From Priestia megaterium (GTDB lineage: Bacteria; Bacillota; Bacilli; Bacillales; Bacillaceae_H), in contig NZ_CP023317.1 in assembly GCF_009497655.1 (NCBI RefSeq), positions 2,943,501 to 3,007,500 of the forward strand: 64,000 bases of DNA. The letters run 5' to 3'. Positions 6,994 to 16,580 of the stretch are shown in pieces (position 1 is the first letter of the stretch; every line of letters starts with the position of its first letter). A program made the translations under genes and the position numbers. The notes under the pieces were generated by a model. The model was not told the DNA's origin and did no database searches. It saw only the letters and a program-made list of their open reading frames with translations.

Positions 6994-7965
6994 TTATACT
7001 TTTTGACTCATGAAAAAGTCCCACATGATTCGGCTAGCGTTGGGGCCTTTAGGGTCTGTATAGCTGCCCGCTGAATTCCCTCCGGACCATGCATGCCCCA
7101 TTCCATTGATAATATATTTATCAATAGCCAATTCTCCCTTACTGCTTTCGTAGCGATATGTGGTATAATCACGTCCAAAGAGAATTTTTTCTTCTCTCGT
7201 TTTAACCGGGCTATCTTGAATCCATCCATCTATTCTTCCGTTATAAGCAAGATTATTCGTTGTAATCCACTGGTGAACCACTTGATCTGCATTGGCTACA
7301 TTTACCGTAGAATCAGCGTTACCATGAAATACAATGAGCGGCAGTGGCTTTGCCCGTTTTCCCATTTGTTGATAAGCAATTCTCCCTTGTTTAACGGGGG
7401 AAGGACCTTTACTGGCCATGACAGAATACGCATTAAATACGTTAAGAGCCGCCTGATATTCGATACCTGCTGACACACCTATTCCAGCAAATAGTTCTGG
7501 ATACGTTACCCCCATAACGATGCTCATTGCTCCTCCTGCCGACAGACCGGCAATAAACACTTTATTTTTCTGAATAAAGTGCATGTTTTGGACTTTTTTT
7601 ACAATTCCTGCGATAATAGCTGGTTCGCCAAACCCTCTAATTTGATGGAGCGGTTCAAACCAGTTCCAGCATTTATTCATATTTGAGTTAGAAGACTGCT
7701 GTGGGTATACGACAATAAATTCCTTTTCATCGGCGAGCTCATTCATTTGCGTGCCTATCGCAAAATCATCTGCATTTTGTGTACATCCATGCAGCATAAC
7801 CATTAGTGGGTAAGATTTTAAAATATGATAAGATTTAGGTAAATAGACCTTGAATTTTTTTCCTTTATGAGTATATGTTTTAAATGATTCAGATGACGCT
7901 TCTTGTTGTTCACTTGAAGACACAAGCGTTGACGTATTTATAACATTAGGTAGTGAACCCAACAT
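6994..7965 (-). CDS. PHB-depolymerase-family esterase
   Basis: A 323-residue alpha/beta hydrolase of the Esterase_PHB family. Visible features: the oxyanion HGCTQN (about 59-64), nucleophile Ser142 in GLSAGG, an Asp in HGNADSTV and a His in GMGHAWSG. Members cleave polyhydroxybutyrate oligomers, feruloyl esters or other short polyesters; the substrate cannot be read from sequence. No clear secretion signal is present. The longer open frame starts at 8055, but AGGAGGGG fits only ATG 7965. It appears monocistronic. Confidence 0.88.
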   Translation of the reverse strand: MLGSLPNVINTSTLVSSSEQQEASSESFKTYTHKGKKFKVYLPKSYHILKSYPLMVMLHGCTQNADDFAIGTQMNELADEKEFIVVYPQQSSNSNMNKCWNWFEPLHQIRGFGEPAIIAGIVKKVQNMHFIQKNKVFIAGLSAGGAMSIVMGVTYPELFAGIGVSAGIEYQAALNVFNAYSVMASKGPSPVKQGRIAYQQMGKRAKPLPLIVFHGNADSTVNVANADQVVHQWITTNNLAYNGRIDGWIQDSPVKTREEKILFGRDYTTYRYESSKGELAIDKYIINGMGHAWSGGNSAGSYTDPKGPNASRIMWDFFMSQKV

Positions 7966-8331
7966 GGTACCCCTCCTCTTTTTGTCAACGTTTTCATTTT
8001 TCTTCCCAATTACGTCCTGTATTACAATACTACATATTATTTCGTTTTTTTGCACGTTCTACATACTCTGAGAGTACAACTTGTTTTGGTTTTAAGCCGT
8101 TTTTTATATTCTTGAAATTTGGGATTTTTTTGCTATATATATACTTTATTACTATATATGAAAATTGTCACTATAATCATGAAAAAAGGACAAACATGCC
8201 GTTTGCCCTTTTATTTGGACCTTGATGTTTCAATGCCCTTTGCCGAATTCAGCCTCTATACTTTTATTATATGATACTCCCTATCATTTATATGAATTTA
8301 TTGCTCTTCATGTTTAAATCTGTAACCTTTA
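7966..8331. other. Non-coding gap with a 13-bp palindrome and a terminator
   Basis: 366 bases. TACTCTGAGAGTA at 8064-8076 is a perfect palindrome around a central G about 100 bases upstream of the esterase start, a possible operator. A terminator lies at 8182-8213. Nothing else was seen. Confidence 0.4.
8182..8213 (-). terminator. Terminator downstream of the 52-residue gene
   Basis: AAAAGG.CAAAC and GTTTG.CCTTTT around a 5-base loop. The longest T run (six) is on the minus strand, fitting the small gene ending at 8332. Confidence 0.65.
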
Positions 8332-8490
8332 CTATTTCATACTTTGCTTTTTATTCACCAATTCTTTCGTAGCAGACGGCAAGGTGCAGGTGCGGAAGCC
8401 ACGTTGAAAAAGAAGAATCTTGAAGACCAAATATTTTCGTTTAACCTCTTCTTTGTTCGCAACATTCATACAAAGGCTGATTGTAATCAC
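8332..8490 (-). CDS. Possible 52-residue small protein
   Basis: GTG start at 8490, six bases after AAAGGAGGGG, one of the strongest ribosome binding sites in the window. The peptide begins MITISLCMNVANKEEV and is basic in the middle (KRKYLVFK). A terminator follows at 8182-8213. The opening resembles the first strand of a family-2 glycosyltransferase (ISLCMIVKNEE), but the rest does not, so it may be a degraded start of one or an unrelated peptide. It is divergent from the FAD/Rieske gene. Confidence 0.4.
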   Translation of the reverse strand: MITISLCMNVANKEEVKRKYLVFKILLFQRGFRTCTLPSATKELVNKKQSMK

Positions 8491-8618
8491 TCTTTTCCCC
8501 TCCTTTTCTTTAAATAGGTATAGCCAAGAGGTGCTATTAGAGTAGATTCCTTTATTTTGCATACATTTTTTTAGAAAACTATGGTAAAAATAAGACTTAT
8601 CATATGGAGGTGAATAAA

Positions 8619-10163
8619 TTGGCAAATATCCCAAAGGATACTGAGCCCTACTGGCGCGATCATTTAAAGTTTCCAACATACCCATCTCTTTCAGAAAATC
8701 GAAAAGTTGATGTTGTAGTAGTAGGAGGCGGTATTAGCGGTATTACAACGGCTTATTTATTACAAAAAGAAGGACTGAACGTGGCGTTAATTGAAGCTGA
8801 TAATATTTTAAATGGTACAACCGGTCACACAACAGCAAAGATTACAGCTCAGCATGACGTTATCTACGATGAACTGCTTTCACACATTGGCGAAGAAAAA
8901 ACGCTGCTGTATTATAAAGCAAACGAACAAGCTCTGCAGTTTATGAAAAACTTAATTCAAACGGAAAACATTGACTGTGATTTTTCAGTACAAGATGCTT
9001 ACTTATACGGAGAAACGCTGGAGTTTGACCATCGAGTTCGTAAAGAATTTCGAGCCTATCAGCGATTACATATTCCATGTGAATTTGCAACAGAGCTTCC
9101 TTTTAGTTTTGATATTAGAGCAGCAGCTATTATGAAAGATCAAGCTCAGTTTCATCCGTTAAAATATCTGCTTCATTTAGTAAAAAAATTCACAGAAAGC
9201 GGCGGATTGATTTTTGAAAACACCGTAGCAACGGATGTAGAAGAAAGCACATCGCCCACCGTTGTCACAAGAGACGGACATCGCATTTCTTGCAAATATG
9301 TAGTGGCGTGTTCACACTTTCCATTTTATGATGGAGCGGGCTTTTACTATACGCGTATGTATGCCAAACGTTCGTATGTGTTAGCAGCAAAAGTTGAACA
9401 AGCTTACCCTGGAGGCATGTATTTAAGTGCTGATCAGCCTACTCATTCGCTGCGTTCAACAAAAGTTGACGGAGAAGAACTCATCTTAATTGGCGGAGAA
9501 GGCCACAAAGCTGGACAAGGAATTAATACTATGTTTCACTATGAGTCCCTTCAGAGGTTCGCCGAAGAAAATTTTACTGTCCAACATTTTCGTTATAAAT
9601 GGTCTGCACAAGATTTATTTACGCTTGATAAAATTCCATATATCGGGCCCCTTAAAGAAAGCAAGCCAAATATCTTTATTGCTACCGGATTTAAAAAATG
9701 GGGCATGACTCATAGCACCATTGCAGCACATATTATCCGAGATGCAATAACCGGGAAAGACAACCCATATGCAGAGTTGTATAATCCGTCTCGTTTTTAT
9801 GCGGACCCTAGCCTTAAGCATTTCTTTCGTCAAAATCTTGATGTGGCTGAACACTTTATTACCGGTAAGTTTTCAATGCCTGAAAAAGGACTCGATCAGC
9901 TTCAAAATGATGAAGGGTCGGTCGTATATGTAAACAGCAAACGTACGGGGGCGTATAAAGATCCTCAAGGGAAGCTTCACTGCGTCGATACTACATGCAC
10001 GCACTTAGGATGTGAAGTAAATTGGAACGCCGGTGACCGCACGTGGGACTGTCCTTGTCACGGTTCTCGTTTTTCTTACGACGGATCTGTGGTAGAAGGC
10101 CCTGCTAAAAAGCCGCTTACACCAGTGGATGTCAATTCAAGCGATAAAAAAAGCACGCCGTAG
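8619..10163 (+). CDS. FAD-dependent oxidoreductase with C-terminal Rieske [2Fe-2S] domain
   Basis: A 514-residue fusion. The N-terminal DAO-type FAD domain has the dinucleotide motif VVVVGGGISGITTAYLL (about 30-46). The C-terminal 80 residues are a Rieske domain with ligands Cys460 and His462 (CTHLGC) and Cys478 and His481 (CPCHGS). Such fusions occur in Bacillus (YhfW-type) and are presumed amine or amino acid oxidases passing electrons to the cluster; the substrate is unknown. The frame is open from ATG 8604, but GGAGGTG overlaps that codon and fits TTG 8619. Confidence 0.88.
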   Translation: MANIPKDTEPYWRDHLKFPTYPSLSENRKVDVVVVGGGISGITTAYLLQKEGLNVALIEADNILNGTTGHTTAKITAQHDVIYDELLSHIGEEKTLLYYKANEQALQFMKNLIQTENIDCDFSVQDAYLYGETLEFDHRVRKEFRAYQRLHIPCEFATELPFSFDIRAAAIMKDQAQFHPLKYLLHLVKKFTESGGLIFENTVATDVEESTSPTVVTRDGHRISCKYVVACSHFPFYDGAGFYYTRMYAKRSYVLAAKVEQAYPGGMYLSADQPTHSLRSTKVDGEELILIGGEGHKAGQGINTMFHYESLQRFAEENFTVQHFRYKWSAQDLFTLDKIPYIGPLKESKPNIFIATGFKKWGMTHSTIAAHIIRDAITGKDNPYAELYNPSRFYADPSLKHFFRQNLDVAEHFITGKFSMPEKGLDQLQNDEGSVVYVNSKRTGAYKDPQGKLHCVDTTCTHLGCEVNWNAGDRTWDCPCHGSRFSYDGSVVEGPAKKPLTPVDVNSSDKKSTP

Positions 10164-10178
10164 GGCATGCTTTTTTTA
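10146..10178 (+). terminator. Terminator after the FAD/Rieske gene
   Basis: AAAAAAGCACGCC and GGCATGCTTTTTTT around GTAG; the stem overlaps the stop codon. Confidence 0.8.
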
Positions 10179-10205
10179 TCATTATCAATGGATTCACATT
10201 TGAAT

Positions 10206-10457
10206 TTACTCTTTACATCCTTCTTTTCTAAAGTATCGATTATACACTAAAACCATTGCATAAATGACTAAAAAAGAAAACGTAAAGATAATTAACCTTC
10301 CAGATTCAGGGACATGATCAAGATAGTCTGTTTCAAAAAACATAACAAACATCAAAAATGGCAATAGAAACAAAAACCAAATAAAATCTCGATCCATAAA
10401 CATTTTTATAAAAAATAAAATGGCCCCGATGTAGACAATCATCAAAAACATAATCAT
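10206..10457 (-). CDS. Small membrane protein with three likely membrane segments
   Basis: 83 residues: MIMFLMIVYIGAILFFIKMF (first segment), IWFLFLLPFLMFVMFF (second), IIFTFSFLVIYAMVLVYN (third) and a short basic tail RYFRKEGCKE. I do not recognise it. The start region has only a weak ribosome binding site (GGTGAATG context), so the start at 10457 is uncertain. It is isolated between two terminated units. Confidence 0.6.
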   Translation of the reverse strand: MIMFLMIVYIGAILFFIKMFMDRDFIWFLFLLPFLMFVMFFETDYLDHVPESGRLIIFTFSFLVIYAMVLVYNRYFRKEGCKE

Positions 10458-10592
10458 TCACCAAATTCTATTTAATACTAGAGGTGTTGTAATGATTATA
10501 TCGGATTTCTCCGGCGAAATATAGAGTCATTGGTTTTAATTTTATAAATTCCTTACAACTTTCAAACTGCTATTTTAACATAATAAGGGAAT

Positions 10593-11864
10593 TTACTGCT
10601 GTAAAGACTCTAAGTGAGCAAAAAACTGCGGGTACGAAACGGATACCGCGTCACGATTTTCAATAATTGTTTCCCCTTCTGCAATACAAGAGGCAACAGC
10701 AAGCATCATACCGATACGGTGATCTCCGTGGCTGTTTACATTTGCTCCATGAAGTTTTGTACCTCCGTGAATAATCATTCCATCTTCCGTTGCTTCAATG
10801 TTAGCTCCCATTTTGGTTAACTCATTCACTACCGTATCAATACGGTTTGTTTCTTTGACTTTTAACTCTGCAGCATCTTTAATAACGGTAATCCCTTCTG
10901 CCTGTGTGGCAGCTAGTGCAATAATTGGGATTTCGTCAATTAGACGCGGAATTAAGTCTCCGCCTACTTCCGTACCTTTTAAGTGAGAAGCTTCTACAAC
11001 TAAATCTGCATAGGGTTCCGCCGTTTCTTTTGTTTCTTTGACTGTCTCGATCGAAGCCCCCATATTTGAAAGCACCTCTAAAATACCCGTTCGAGTCGGA
11101 TTCATCCCAACTTTTTGAATTTTAATGCGACTGTTTGCAATAATAGCCCCCGCTACTAAAAAGAATGCAGCTGACGAAATATCACCAGGCACTTCTACAT
11201 GCGTTCCTCTTAACGTTTGACCGCCTTCAATTGAAACGGTTAATCCTTCTTCTTTCACTTTAACTCCAAACGCCTCTAGCATACGTTCTGTATGATCACG
11301 CGATTTCGCCGGTTCCGTTACAGAAGTTGTTCCTTCCGCCTGCAGTCCAGCAAGTAAAATAGCTGATTTTACTTGTGCGCTTGCAACAGGAGATGTATAG
11401 TGTATACCTTTTGCTTTCCCACCTCGAATAACAAGCGGTGTAAAATTAGCGTCTTTTCGGCCGTCTAAATGAATATTCATATCACGAAGCGGACCAGTCA
11501 CACGCTTCATAGGGCGTTTGGCAATAGATTCGTCTCCAATTAACGTTGAATGAAAGGGTGTATTTGCTAAAATCCCCATCATGAGGCGAATCGTGGTGCC
11601 CGAATTTCCGACATCTAAAATATCAGATGGCTCTTTTAGCGCTTGTATACCTTTTCCTTTTACCACGACGCTTTGTTCATCAATCATTTGAATATCTACA
11701 CCTAGTTTTTGAAAGCAGGAAATGGTGCTAAGGCAATCATCTCCCGGCAAAAATCCGTTAATTGTTGTTGTTCCTTCTGCAATTGAACCAAACATGACGG
11801 AACGGTGAGAAATGGATTTATCTCCTGGAATTTGAATCGTTCCTCGTAAAGCTTTTACTGTCAC
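10593..11864 (-). CDS. aroE: 3-phosphoshikimate 1-carboxyvinyltransferase (EPSP synthase)
   Basis: A 423-residue enzyme (B. subtilis AroE, AroA in E. coli naming) joining shikimate-3-phosphate and PEP. Visible: the shikimate-binding opening [15 protein letters not shown] (about 14-28), the LDVGNSGTT motif (about 84-92), RPMKRV and the C-terminal [10 protein letters not shown]. The motif [11 protein letters not shown] corresponds to the type II (Bacillus-like) enzyme. Last gene of the aro operon, 15 bases after tyrA. AAAGGAGAG precedes the start. No clear terminator is seen in the 100 bases after it. Confidence 0.95.
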   Translation of the reverse strand: MTVKALRGTIQIPGDKSISHRSVMFGSIAEGTTTINGFLPGDDCLSTISCFQKLGVDIQMIDEQSVVVKGKGIQALKEPSDILDVGNSGTTIRLMMGILANTPFHSTLIGDESIAKRPMKRVTGPLRDMNIHLDGRKDANFTPLVIRGGKAKGIHYTSPVASAQVKSAILLAGLQAEGTTSVTEPAKSRDHTERMLEAFGVKVKEEGLTVSIEGGQTLRGTHVEVPGDISSAAFFLVAGAIIANSRIKIQKVGMNPTRTGILEVLSNMGASIETVKETKETAEPYADLVVEASHLKGTEVGGDLIPRLIDEIPIIALAATQAEGITVIKDAAELKVKETNRIDTVVNELTKMGANIEATEDGMIIHGGTKLHGANVNSHGDHRIGMMLAVASCIAEGETIIENRDAVSVSYPQFFAHLESLQQ

Positions 11865-11879
11865 AATCTGTCTCTCCTT

Positions 11880-12737
11880 TTATGCGTGAAGCGAATCACG
11901 AAATTCTTTAGCATCTGAAAAGTAATCAAATAACTCGTGTCCGTCACCTTTTTCTACTAATAGTTTTACTTGTTCCATTTCTTTCATCCAGTCATCTAGC
12001 AATGTTAAAAGCATAGAACGGTTTTGCTTTAATATGTCTCTCCACATATGAGGGTTGCTTGAAGCAATTCTCGTAATATCTCGAAAACCGCCTGCCGCCA
12101 TTTCTGTAACAAGATGATTATTTGCTGAATAGCCTTTGACTTGTCTTACTAGACTGGTTGCAATCACATGTGGTAAATGACTGACAACTCCGGTGATTTG
12201 GTCATGAGTAGCTGCATCAAGCGGTACAAATTGTGCACTTGTAGGCTCTAGCAAATGCATAAGCGCATCTATTTTTTCTTTTTGCTCATTTTCAAACGGC
12301 GTTAAAATATAGCGCGCCGAACAAAATAAATCCGCTCGTGCATTGACTGCACCGCTCGTATGAGAACCAGCCATCGGATGCCCCCCAATAAATGAAATAC
12401 GTTTTTTATTCAGCGCTTGGGCTGCTTTCATAATTTCACCTTTTGTACTTCCGACATCCGTTACGATAACCGTTTCTTTAAGCTTCCAAGTAGAAAGGTC
12501 GTGTATCCATGCTGTCGTATACTCTACTGGAGTAGCAAGCACGATATAATCTGCTTGGGCTGCTTCTGTTTTTATATCTTCAGCTACATAATCAATGATA
12601 CCTAGCTGGTTGGCTACTTGTACTTCATTTGTGTTGATATCAGCTCCAACGACTGTTACGTGACGATGCTTCTTCATAGCTAGCGCTAATGATCCTCCAA
12701 TAAGGCCAACGCCAATAAGTAATACACGTGTTTTCAC
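11880..12737 (-). CDS. tyrA: Prephenate dehydrogenase, lacking the C-terminal ACT domain
   Basis: 285 residues: NAD-binding domain opening VLLIGVGLIGGSLALAMKK (5-23) and a helical dimerisation domain containing GGHPMAGSH and the HLPHVIATSL region. It makes 4-hydroxyphenylpyruvate for tyrosine. B. subtilis TyrA is about 371 residues because it ends in an ACT domain; this one stops at the end of the catalytic part (SDAKEFRDSLHA). Feedback inhibition by tyrosine through ACT may thus be absent, leaving the T-boxes as the main tyrosine control. It lies 20 bases after aroF. Confidence 0.93.
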   Translation of the reverse strand: MKTRVLLIGVGLIGGSLALAMKKHRHVTVVGADINTNEVQVANQLGIIDYVAEDIKTEAAQADYIVLATPVEYTTAWIHDLSTWKLKETVIVTDVGSTKGEIMKAAQALNKKRISFIGGHPMAGSHTSGAVNARADLFCSARYILTPFENEQKEKIDALMHLLEPTSAQFVPLDAATHDQITGVVSHLPHVIATSLVRQVKGYSANNHLVTEMAAGGFRDITRIASSNPHMWRDILKQNRSMLLTLLDDWMKEMEQVKLLVEKGDGHELFDYFSDAKEFRDSLHA

Positions 12738-12757
12738 CTTTCATTCTCCTCTATTCT

Positions 12758-13924
12758 TTAAAATTGCTTTGCGTATTCTTCGTGTTTTTTTACATTTTCT
12801 TGAATTAACTGAATTCGATCTGCCCCAAATTGATCGATAATAGCAGATGCTAGTTCCCAAGCAATCACTGATTCTGCTACAACCGCCGCCGCCGGTACTG
12901 CACAGCTGTCTGATCGTTCAATACTTGCAGCAAACGCCTCTTTTGTATCAATATCTATACTTTGCAGCGGCTTGTATAAGGTAGGAATAGGTTTCATGAC
13001 GCCTCGCACCACAATCGGCATCCCTGTTGTCATGCCTCCTTCTAAACCTCCTGCATTATTCGTTTTACGCGTATAGCCGTTTTGTTCATCCCATAGAATT
13101 TCATCATGGACTTCACTTCCCGGTCTGCGAGCTGCTTCAAAGCCTACGCCGATTTCAACGCCTTTAAACGCGTTAATGCTCATAATAGCAGCAGCTAGCT
13201 TTGAATCTAACTTACGATCATAGTGCACGTAACTGCCTACTGCAGTAGGCATTCCTTCTACTACTACTTCCACTACGCCACCAATGCTGTCTCCATTTTC
13301 TTTTGCATCATCGATTGCTTTCATCATTTTCTGTCCCGCTTCTTCATCTAAGCAGCGAACAGGTGACGCTTCAGTTTTTTCCTGAAGTTCTGTTAGCGAC
13401 TCATATGCCGTTTTTTCAGCTTTCACACCGCCGATTTCAAGTACGTGACATGCAATATTTACACCTACAGCTTTTAATACTTGTTTGGCAACTGCGCCTG
13501 TGGCTACTCGTACCGTCGTTTCACGAGCAGATGAACGTTCTAATACGTTTCGCATATCTCTGTGGCCGTATTTAATCGCTCCATTTAAATCCGCGTGACC
13601 TGGACGAGGTTTTGTAATTTGTCTCTTTACTTCTTCATCATGATCAACTGGATCAGCACCCATAATATTTCTCCAGTGCGTAAAATCTTTGTTTTCAACG
13701 ACTAAAGCAATTGGTGAACCAAGCGTCTCACCGTGGCGAACACCGCCTTTAATCTGAACTTGGTCTTTTTCAATCTGCATGCGGCGTCCGCGCCCATGTC
13801 CCTTTTGTCTTCTTGCTAAGTCTTCATTAATATGTTCGGCTGTTAACTCAAGTCCTGCTGGTACTCCTTCAATAATCGCTGTTAATTGAGGTCCGTGCGA
13901 TTCTCCTGCTGTTAAATATCTCAT
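12758..13924 (-). CDS. aroF: Chorismate synthase
   Basis: 388 residues, usual family length (AroF in B. subtilis, AroC in E. coli). It opens [14 protein letters not shown], the FMN- and substrate-binding start of the family, followed by [25 protein letters not shown] and [14 protein letters not shown]. It converts EPSP to chorismate. A tyrosine T-box with terminator lies directly upstream (13953-14158), so its expression can be cut off separately from aroA. Second gene of the operon. Confidence 0.96.
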   Translation of the reverse strand: MRYLTAGESHGPQLTAIIEGVPAGLELTAEHINEDLARRQKGHGRGRRMQIEKDQVQIKGGVRHGETLGSPIALVVENKDFTHWRNIMGADPVDHDEEVKRQITKPRPGHADLNGAIKYGHRDMRNVLERSSARETTVRVATGAVAKQVLKAVGVNIACHVLEIGGVKAEKTAYESLTELQEKTEASPVRCLDEEAGQKMMKAIDDAKENGDSIGGVVEVVVEGMPTAVGSYVHYDRKLDSKLAAAIMSINAFKGVEIGVGFEAARRPGSEVHDEILWDEQNGYTRKTNNAGGLEGGMTTGMPIVVRGVMKPIPTLYKPLQSIDIDTKEAFAASIERSDSCAVPAAAVVAESVIAWELASAIIDQFGADRIQLIQENVKKHEEYAKQF

Positions 13925-13952
13925 ATTATCGATTCCTTTCTGTTATAAAAAA

Positions 13953-14158
13953 TAAAAAACTCGCCCCTACGTCATAGGGACGAGTTTTTCTCGCGATACC
14001 ACCCTAGTTGCAAACATTACTTGCCACCTCGAATTGTTAACGATCCGCTGACCGCTCTGTAAAAGAGTACTCAAAGAGTGTAATTCGCTCACATTTTTGT
14101 ACTGACTTCCACCAACCGTCAGCTCTCTGAGACAGGGAAATGTTTGCTACTAGTTTCT
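13953..14158 (-). promoter_or_regulatory. Tyrosine T-box between aroA and aroF
   Basis: Read on the minus strand: the AGAGAGC and GGTTGGTG motifs of stem I, specifier loop GCGAATTACAC with codon TAC (Tyr) at 14082-14080 followed by A, the T-box core AGGGTGGTATCGCG (14005-13992), and a terminator (ACTCGTCCCTATGACGTAGGGGCGAGTTTTTT, two arms of about 12 bases). It begins only about 20 bases after the aroA stop and no good promoter precedes it, so it works as an attenuator inside the operon. Confidence 0.9.
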
Positions 14159-14179
14159 TATCACTGTATCACTATGAAA

Positions 14180-15253
14180 TTAAGATAATTTTACTGCTGC
14201 ACCTTTTAATTCTTCCATGAATTTGTGGAATTCAGGAATGTTCATTTGCTGTGCTGAATCTGATAGTGCTACTGCTGGGTCTGGATGAACTTCTGCCATT
14301 ACAGCATCTGCGCCGATAGCAATCGCTGCTTTTGCACATGGTAATAGTAAGTCTTTGCGTCCTGTCGAATGCGTTACGTCTACTACAACTGGTAAATGCG
14401 TTTCTTTTTTCAAGATTGGAACAGCTGAGATATCTAATGTGTTGCGTGTTGCACGCTCGTATGTGCGGATACCGCGTTCACAAAGAATAATGTTTCCATT
14501 TCCGCGAGACATAATGTATTCAGCAGCGTTAATGAATTCTTCAATTGTTGCTGCCAATCCACGTTTTAAAAGAATTGGTTTGTCTACAGAACCTGCAGCT
14601 TTTAATAGCTCGAAGTTTTGCATGTTACGTGCACCAATTTGAATCACATCTACGTAGTCTAGAGCCGTTTCAATATCTTGAGGAGAAACAATTTCACTGA
14701 TAATTGATAGACCTAGCTCATCTCCTACTTGACGTAAGATTTTTAATCCTTCCACTCCAAGACCTTGGAAATCGTAAGGTGATGTACGTGGTTTGAACGC
14801 TCCGCCGCGCATTAATGTAATGCCTTGTTCTTTAAGCGCTAAGCCCACTTCTTTTACTTGTTCGTAGCTTTCTACTGCACATGGTCCCATTACGAATTCT
14901 AAGTTTCCAGGTCCTACTTTTGTGCCGTTGATGTCAACGATTGTATCTTCTGATTTCTTTTTACGAGATACAAGAAGTGCTTTACGGTGATCGTCTTCTT
15001 GAAGTTCTAAGCTTGCTTTGAAAATTTCTTTGAAAATATGCTGAATTGTTGAAGCTTCGAATGGACCATTATGGTTAGCTAAGATTTGATCTAATGATTT
15101 ACGTTCACGAACTGGATCAAAGCGATTCACACCTTGTGTACCTTTTACTTTTCCAATTTCTTGTGCGATTTCACCGCGTTTATTTAATAATTCTAAAATT
15201 TCTAAATTTATTTCGTCGATTTGTCCTCGTAATTGTTCTAGTGATTTTGTCAT
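14180..15253 (-). CDS. aroA: Bifunctional chorismate mutase / DAHP synthase
   Basis: 357 residues (B. subtilis AroA is 358). Residues about 1-90 form an AroQ-type chorismate mutase ([20 protein letters not shown]); the rest is a type I-beta DAHP synthase ([43 protein letters not shown]). It condenses PEP and erythrose-4-phosphate; in Bacillus the mutase domain senses prephenate and chorismate for feedback inhibition. First gene of the operon behind two tandem tyrosine T-boxes. AAAGGAGG precedes the ATG. Confidence 0.97.
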   Translation of the reverse strand: MTKSLEQLRGQIDEINLEILELLNKRGEIAQEIGKVKGTQGVNRFDPVRERKSLDQILANHNGPFEASTIQHIFKEIFKASLELQEDDHRKALLVSRKKKSEDTIVDINGTKVGPGNLEFVMGPCAVESYEQVKEVGLALKEQGITLMRGGAFKPRTSPYDFQGLGVEGLKILRQVGDELGLSIISEIVSPQDIETALDYVDVIQIGARNMQNFELLKAAGSVDKPILLKRGLAATIEEFINAAEYIMSRGNGNIILCERGIRTYERATRNTLDISAVPILKKETHLPVVVDVTHSTGRKDLLLPCAKAAIAIGADAVMAEVHPDPAVALSDSAQQMNIPEFHKFMEELKGAAVKLS

Positions 15254-15355
15254 TTTAAAAATCCTCCTTTGATTTTACAACCTTGAACGGATCTTTTCGT
15301 TTAGTTTGTATTTAAAAATCCGTTTTACACCTACACAGCCGCTTATGCGGATATA

Positions 15356-15585
15356 CAAAAAGTCCCTACTGATTGTATCAGTAGGGACGAATTGATCGCG
15401 GTACCACCCTAATTGCAAGCATTGCTTGCCTCTTCATTAAGATAACGGCTATTGCCGCTTTTGACTATTGCCAAAAGAAAGCTCCAAGAATGTAATTCGC
15501 AATCTCTTTTGTACTGATTCGCACCAACCATCAGCTCTCTGAATACAGGGAAGATTTTGCTACTATGCTCTTTTCATCGCTTGTA
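15356..15585 (-). promoter_or_regulatory. Tyrosine T-box 2 (proximal of the tandem pair before aroA)
   Basis: Stem I motifs AGAGAGC and GGTTGGTG, specifier GCGAATTACATTC with TAC at 15494-15492, T-box core AGGGTGGTACCGCG (15410-15397), terminator CGTCCCTACTGAT / ATCAGTAGGGAC followed by TTTTT (15389-15357). It ends about 100 bases before aroA. Confidence 0.92.
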
Positions 15586-15616
15586 ATGGATATAAAATTA
15601 TAATGGACCGAAATAC

Positions 15617-15845
15617 AAAAAGTCCCTACTCACCCTTAAGATTGTTCTTAAGAGTCAGTAGGGACGAAAATTCGCGGTACCACCCTAGTTGCAAGCATTT
15701 TGCTTGCCTCTTCATTAAAATAACGGCCAGGCCGTCTTTTCCTGCTCGGAAAAGATGCTCAAGGAATGTACTTCGAAAAAATTTTTGTTCTGACTCGCAG
15801 CAACCGTCAGCTCTCTGATACAGGGAAATTTTTTCTACTCGTGCT
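15617..15845 (-). promoter_or_regulatory. Tyrosine T-box 1 (distal of the tandem pair before aroA)
   Basis: Stem I motif AGAGAGC, variant GGTTGCTG, specifier TTCGAAGTACATTCC with TAC at 15770-15768, T-box core AGGGTGGTACCGCG (15686-15673), and its own terminator (CGTCCCTACTGACTCTTAAG... ending GTAGGGACTTTTT, 15668-15616). Its terminator differs from that of T-box 2 by an inserted inner stem (CTTAAG/CTTAAG). Each of the two leaders is complete. Confidence 0.92.
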
Positions 15846-15957
15846 CCTATCAACGCTCAGTATTGACTATGTATGCGTACTTGGATAATCAGTTCCGATC
15901 GTTTGAAACTGTTTGTCGCTTCCAAGTTGTGTGTAATGTTGTGTGATGTTGATTTGT

Positions 15958-15986
15958 ATTATGAATGGTTTTTTTATCTTCGTCAA
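15958..15986 (-). promoter_or_regulatory. Sigma-A promoter of the aro operon
   Basis: Minus strand: TTGACG (15986-15981), 17 bases, CATAAT (15963-15958). The predicted start is near 15951, about 100 bases before T-box 1, giving an untranslated leader of about 700 bases. Confidence 0.75.
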
Positions 15987-16062
15987 CACTTTTTAGTAAT
16001 TTTTTTTATTTTTTAAAAACCAATGCCTCTTCAAACCTATCTCTATCAAGAGTTTTGTCACT

Positions 16063-16521
16063 TTAATTTTTTTCAACCACGTATTCCATTTCAGAGTCAT
16101 ATTCAATAAATCCATGTTTTTGATACAAGCTTTTTCCAGCGGCAGAAGCATTTAACCATATTCGATTTACACCACTTTTTTGGCCGTACTGCATCAAGTG
16201 CTTTAAAATAGCGGAAGAATAGCCGTGCTTTCGGTGATCAAAAGCTGTATACATGTTCATAACATATGCTTCTTTTCCTTGAAGGTTACCCGGTGAAGGC
16301 GGACGTATAAAAAAGACGAGGCTTCCTGCTGATACAATTTTTCCATCGACTTTTAAAATAGCCGTATAATTATTTGGGCTATTTATATTCGCAGTAAAAT
16401 ATTCTTCTGTCGCTTTTCGAAACAGCTTCTCACTCCCATTTAGTTCTCCCAGTTCTTTCATGAGCAGCATTCGCAGGTTAACCAGGTCCTGCACGTCTTC
16501 TAATAGTGCTTTTTCAACCAT
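16063..16521 (-). CDS. GNAT-family N-acetyltransferase
   Basis: 152 residues with the GNAT fold: beta strand plus KVDGKIVSAGSLVFFI, acetyl-CoA binding region MNMYTAFDHRKHGYSSAILKHLM (pyrophosphate loop around RKHGYS) and a C-terminal NASAAGKSLYQKHGF strand. Such proteins acetylate an amine using acetyl-CoA; the substrate is not predictable. It is preceded on the same strand by the chromate transporter pair but separated by a terminator, so it is probably a separate unit. Confidence 0.85.
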   Translation of the reverse strand: MVEKALLEDVQDLVNLRMLLMKELGELNGSEKLFRKATEEYFTANINSPNNYTAILKVDGKIVSAGSLVFFIRPPSPGNLQGKEAYVMNMYTAFDHRKHGYSSAILKHLMQYGQKSGVNRIWLNASAAGKSLYQKHGFIEYDSEMEYVVEKN

Positions 16522-16548
16522 TGTTCTCCCTATTTTCGTCTCTTTTAC

Positions 16549-16578
16549 AAAAAAAAACTCTCAGCATTTGAGAGCTTC
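16549..16578 (-). terminator. Terminator after the chromate transporter pair
   Basis: CTCTCAAATGCTGAGAG on the minus strand followed by nine T. Confidence 0.8.
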
Positions 16579-16580
16579 AT

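Noticed and set aside
15603-15853. ORFs of 71 and 75 codons in the T-box region
   Set aside because: They overlap the conserved T-box core and terminator; the RNA structure explains the sequence.
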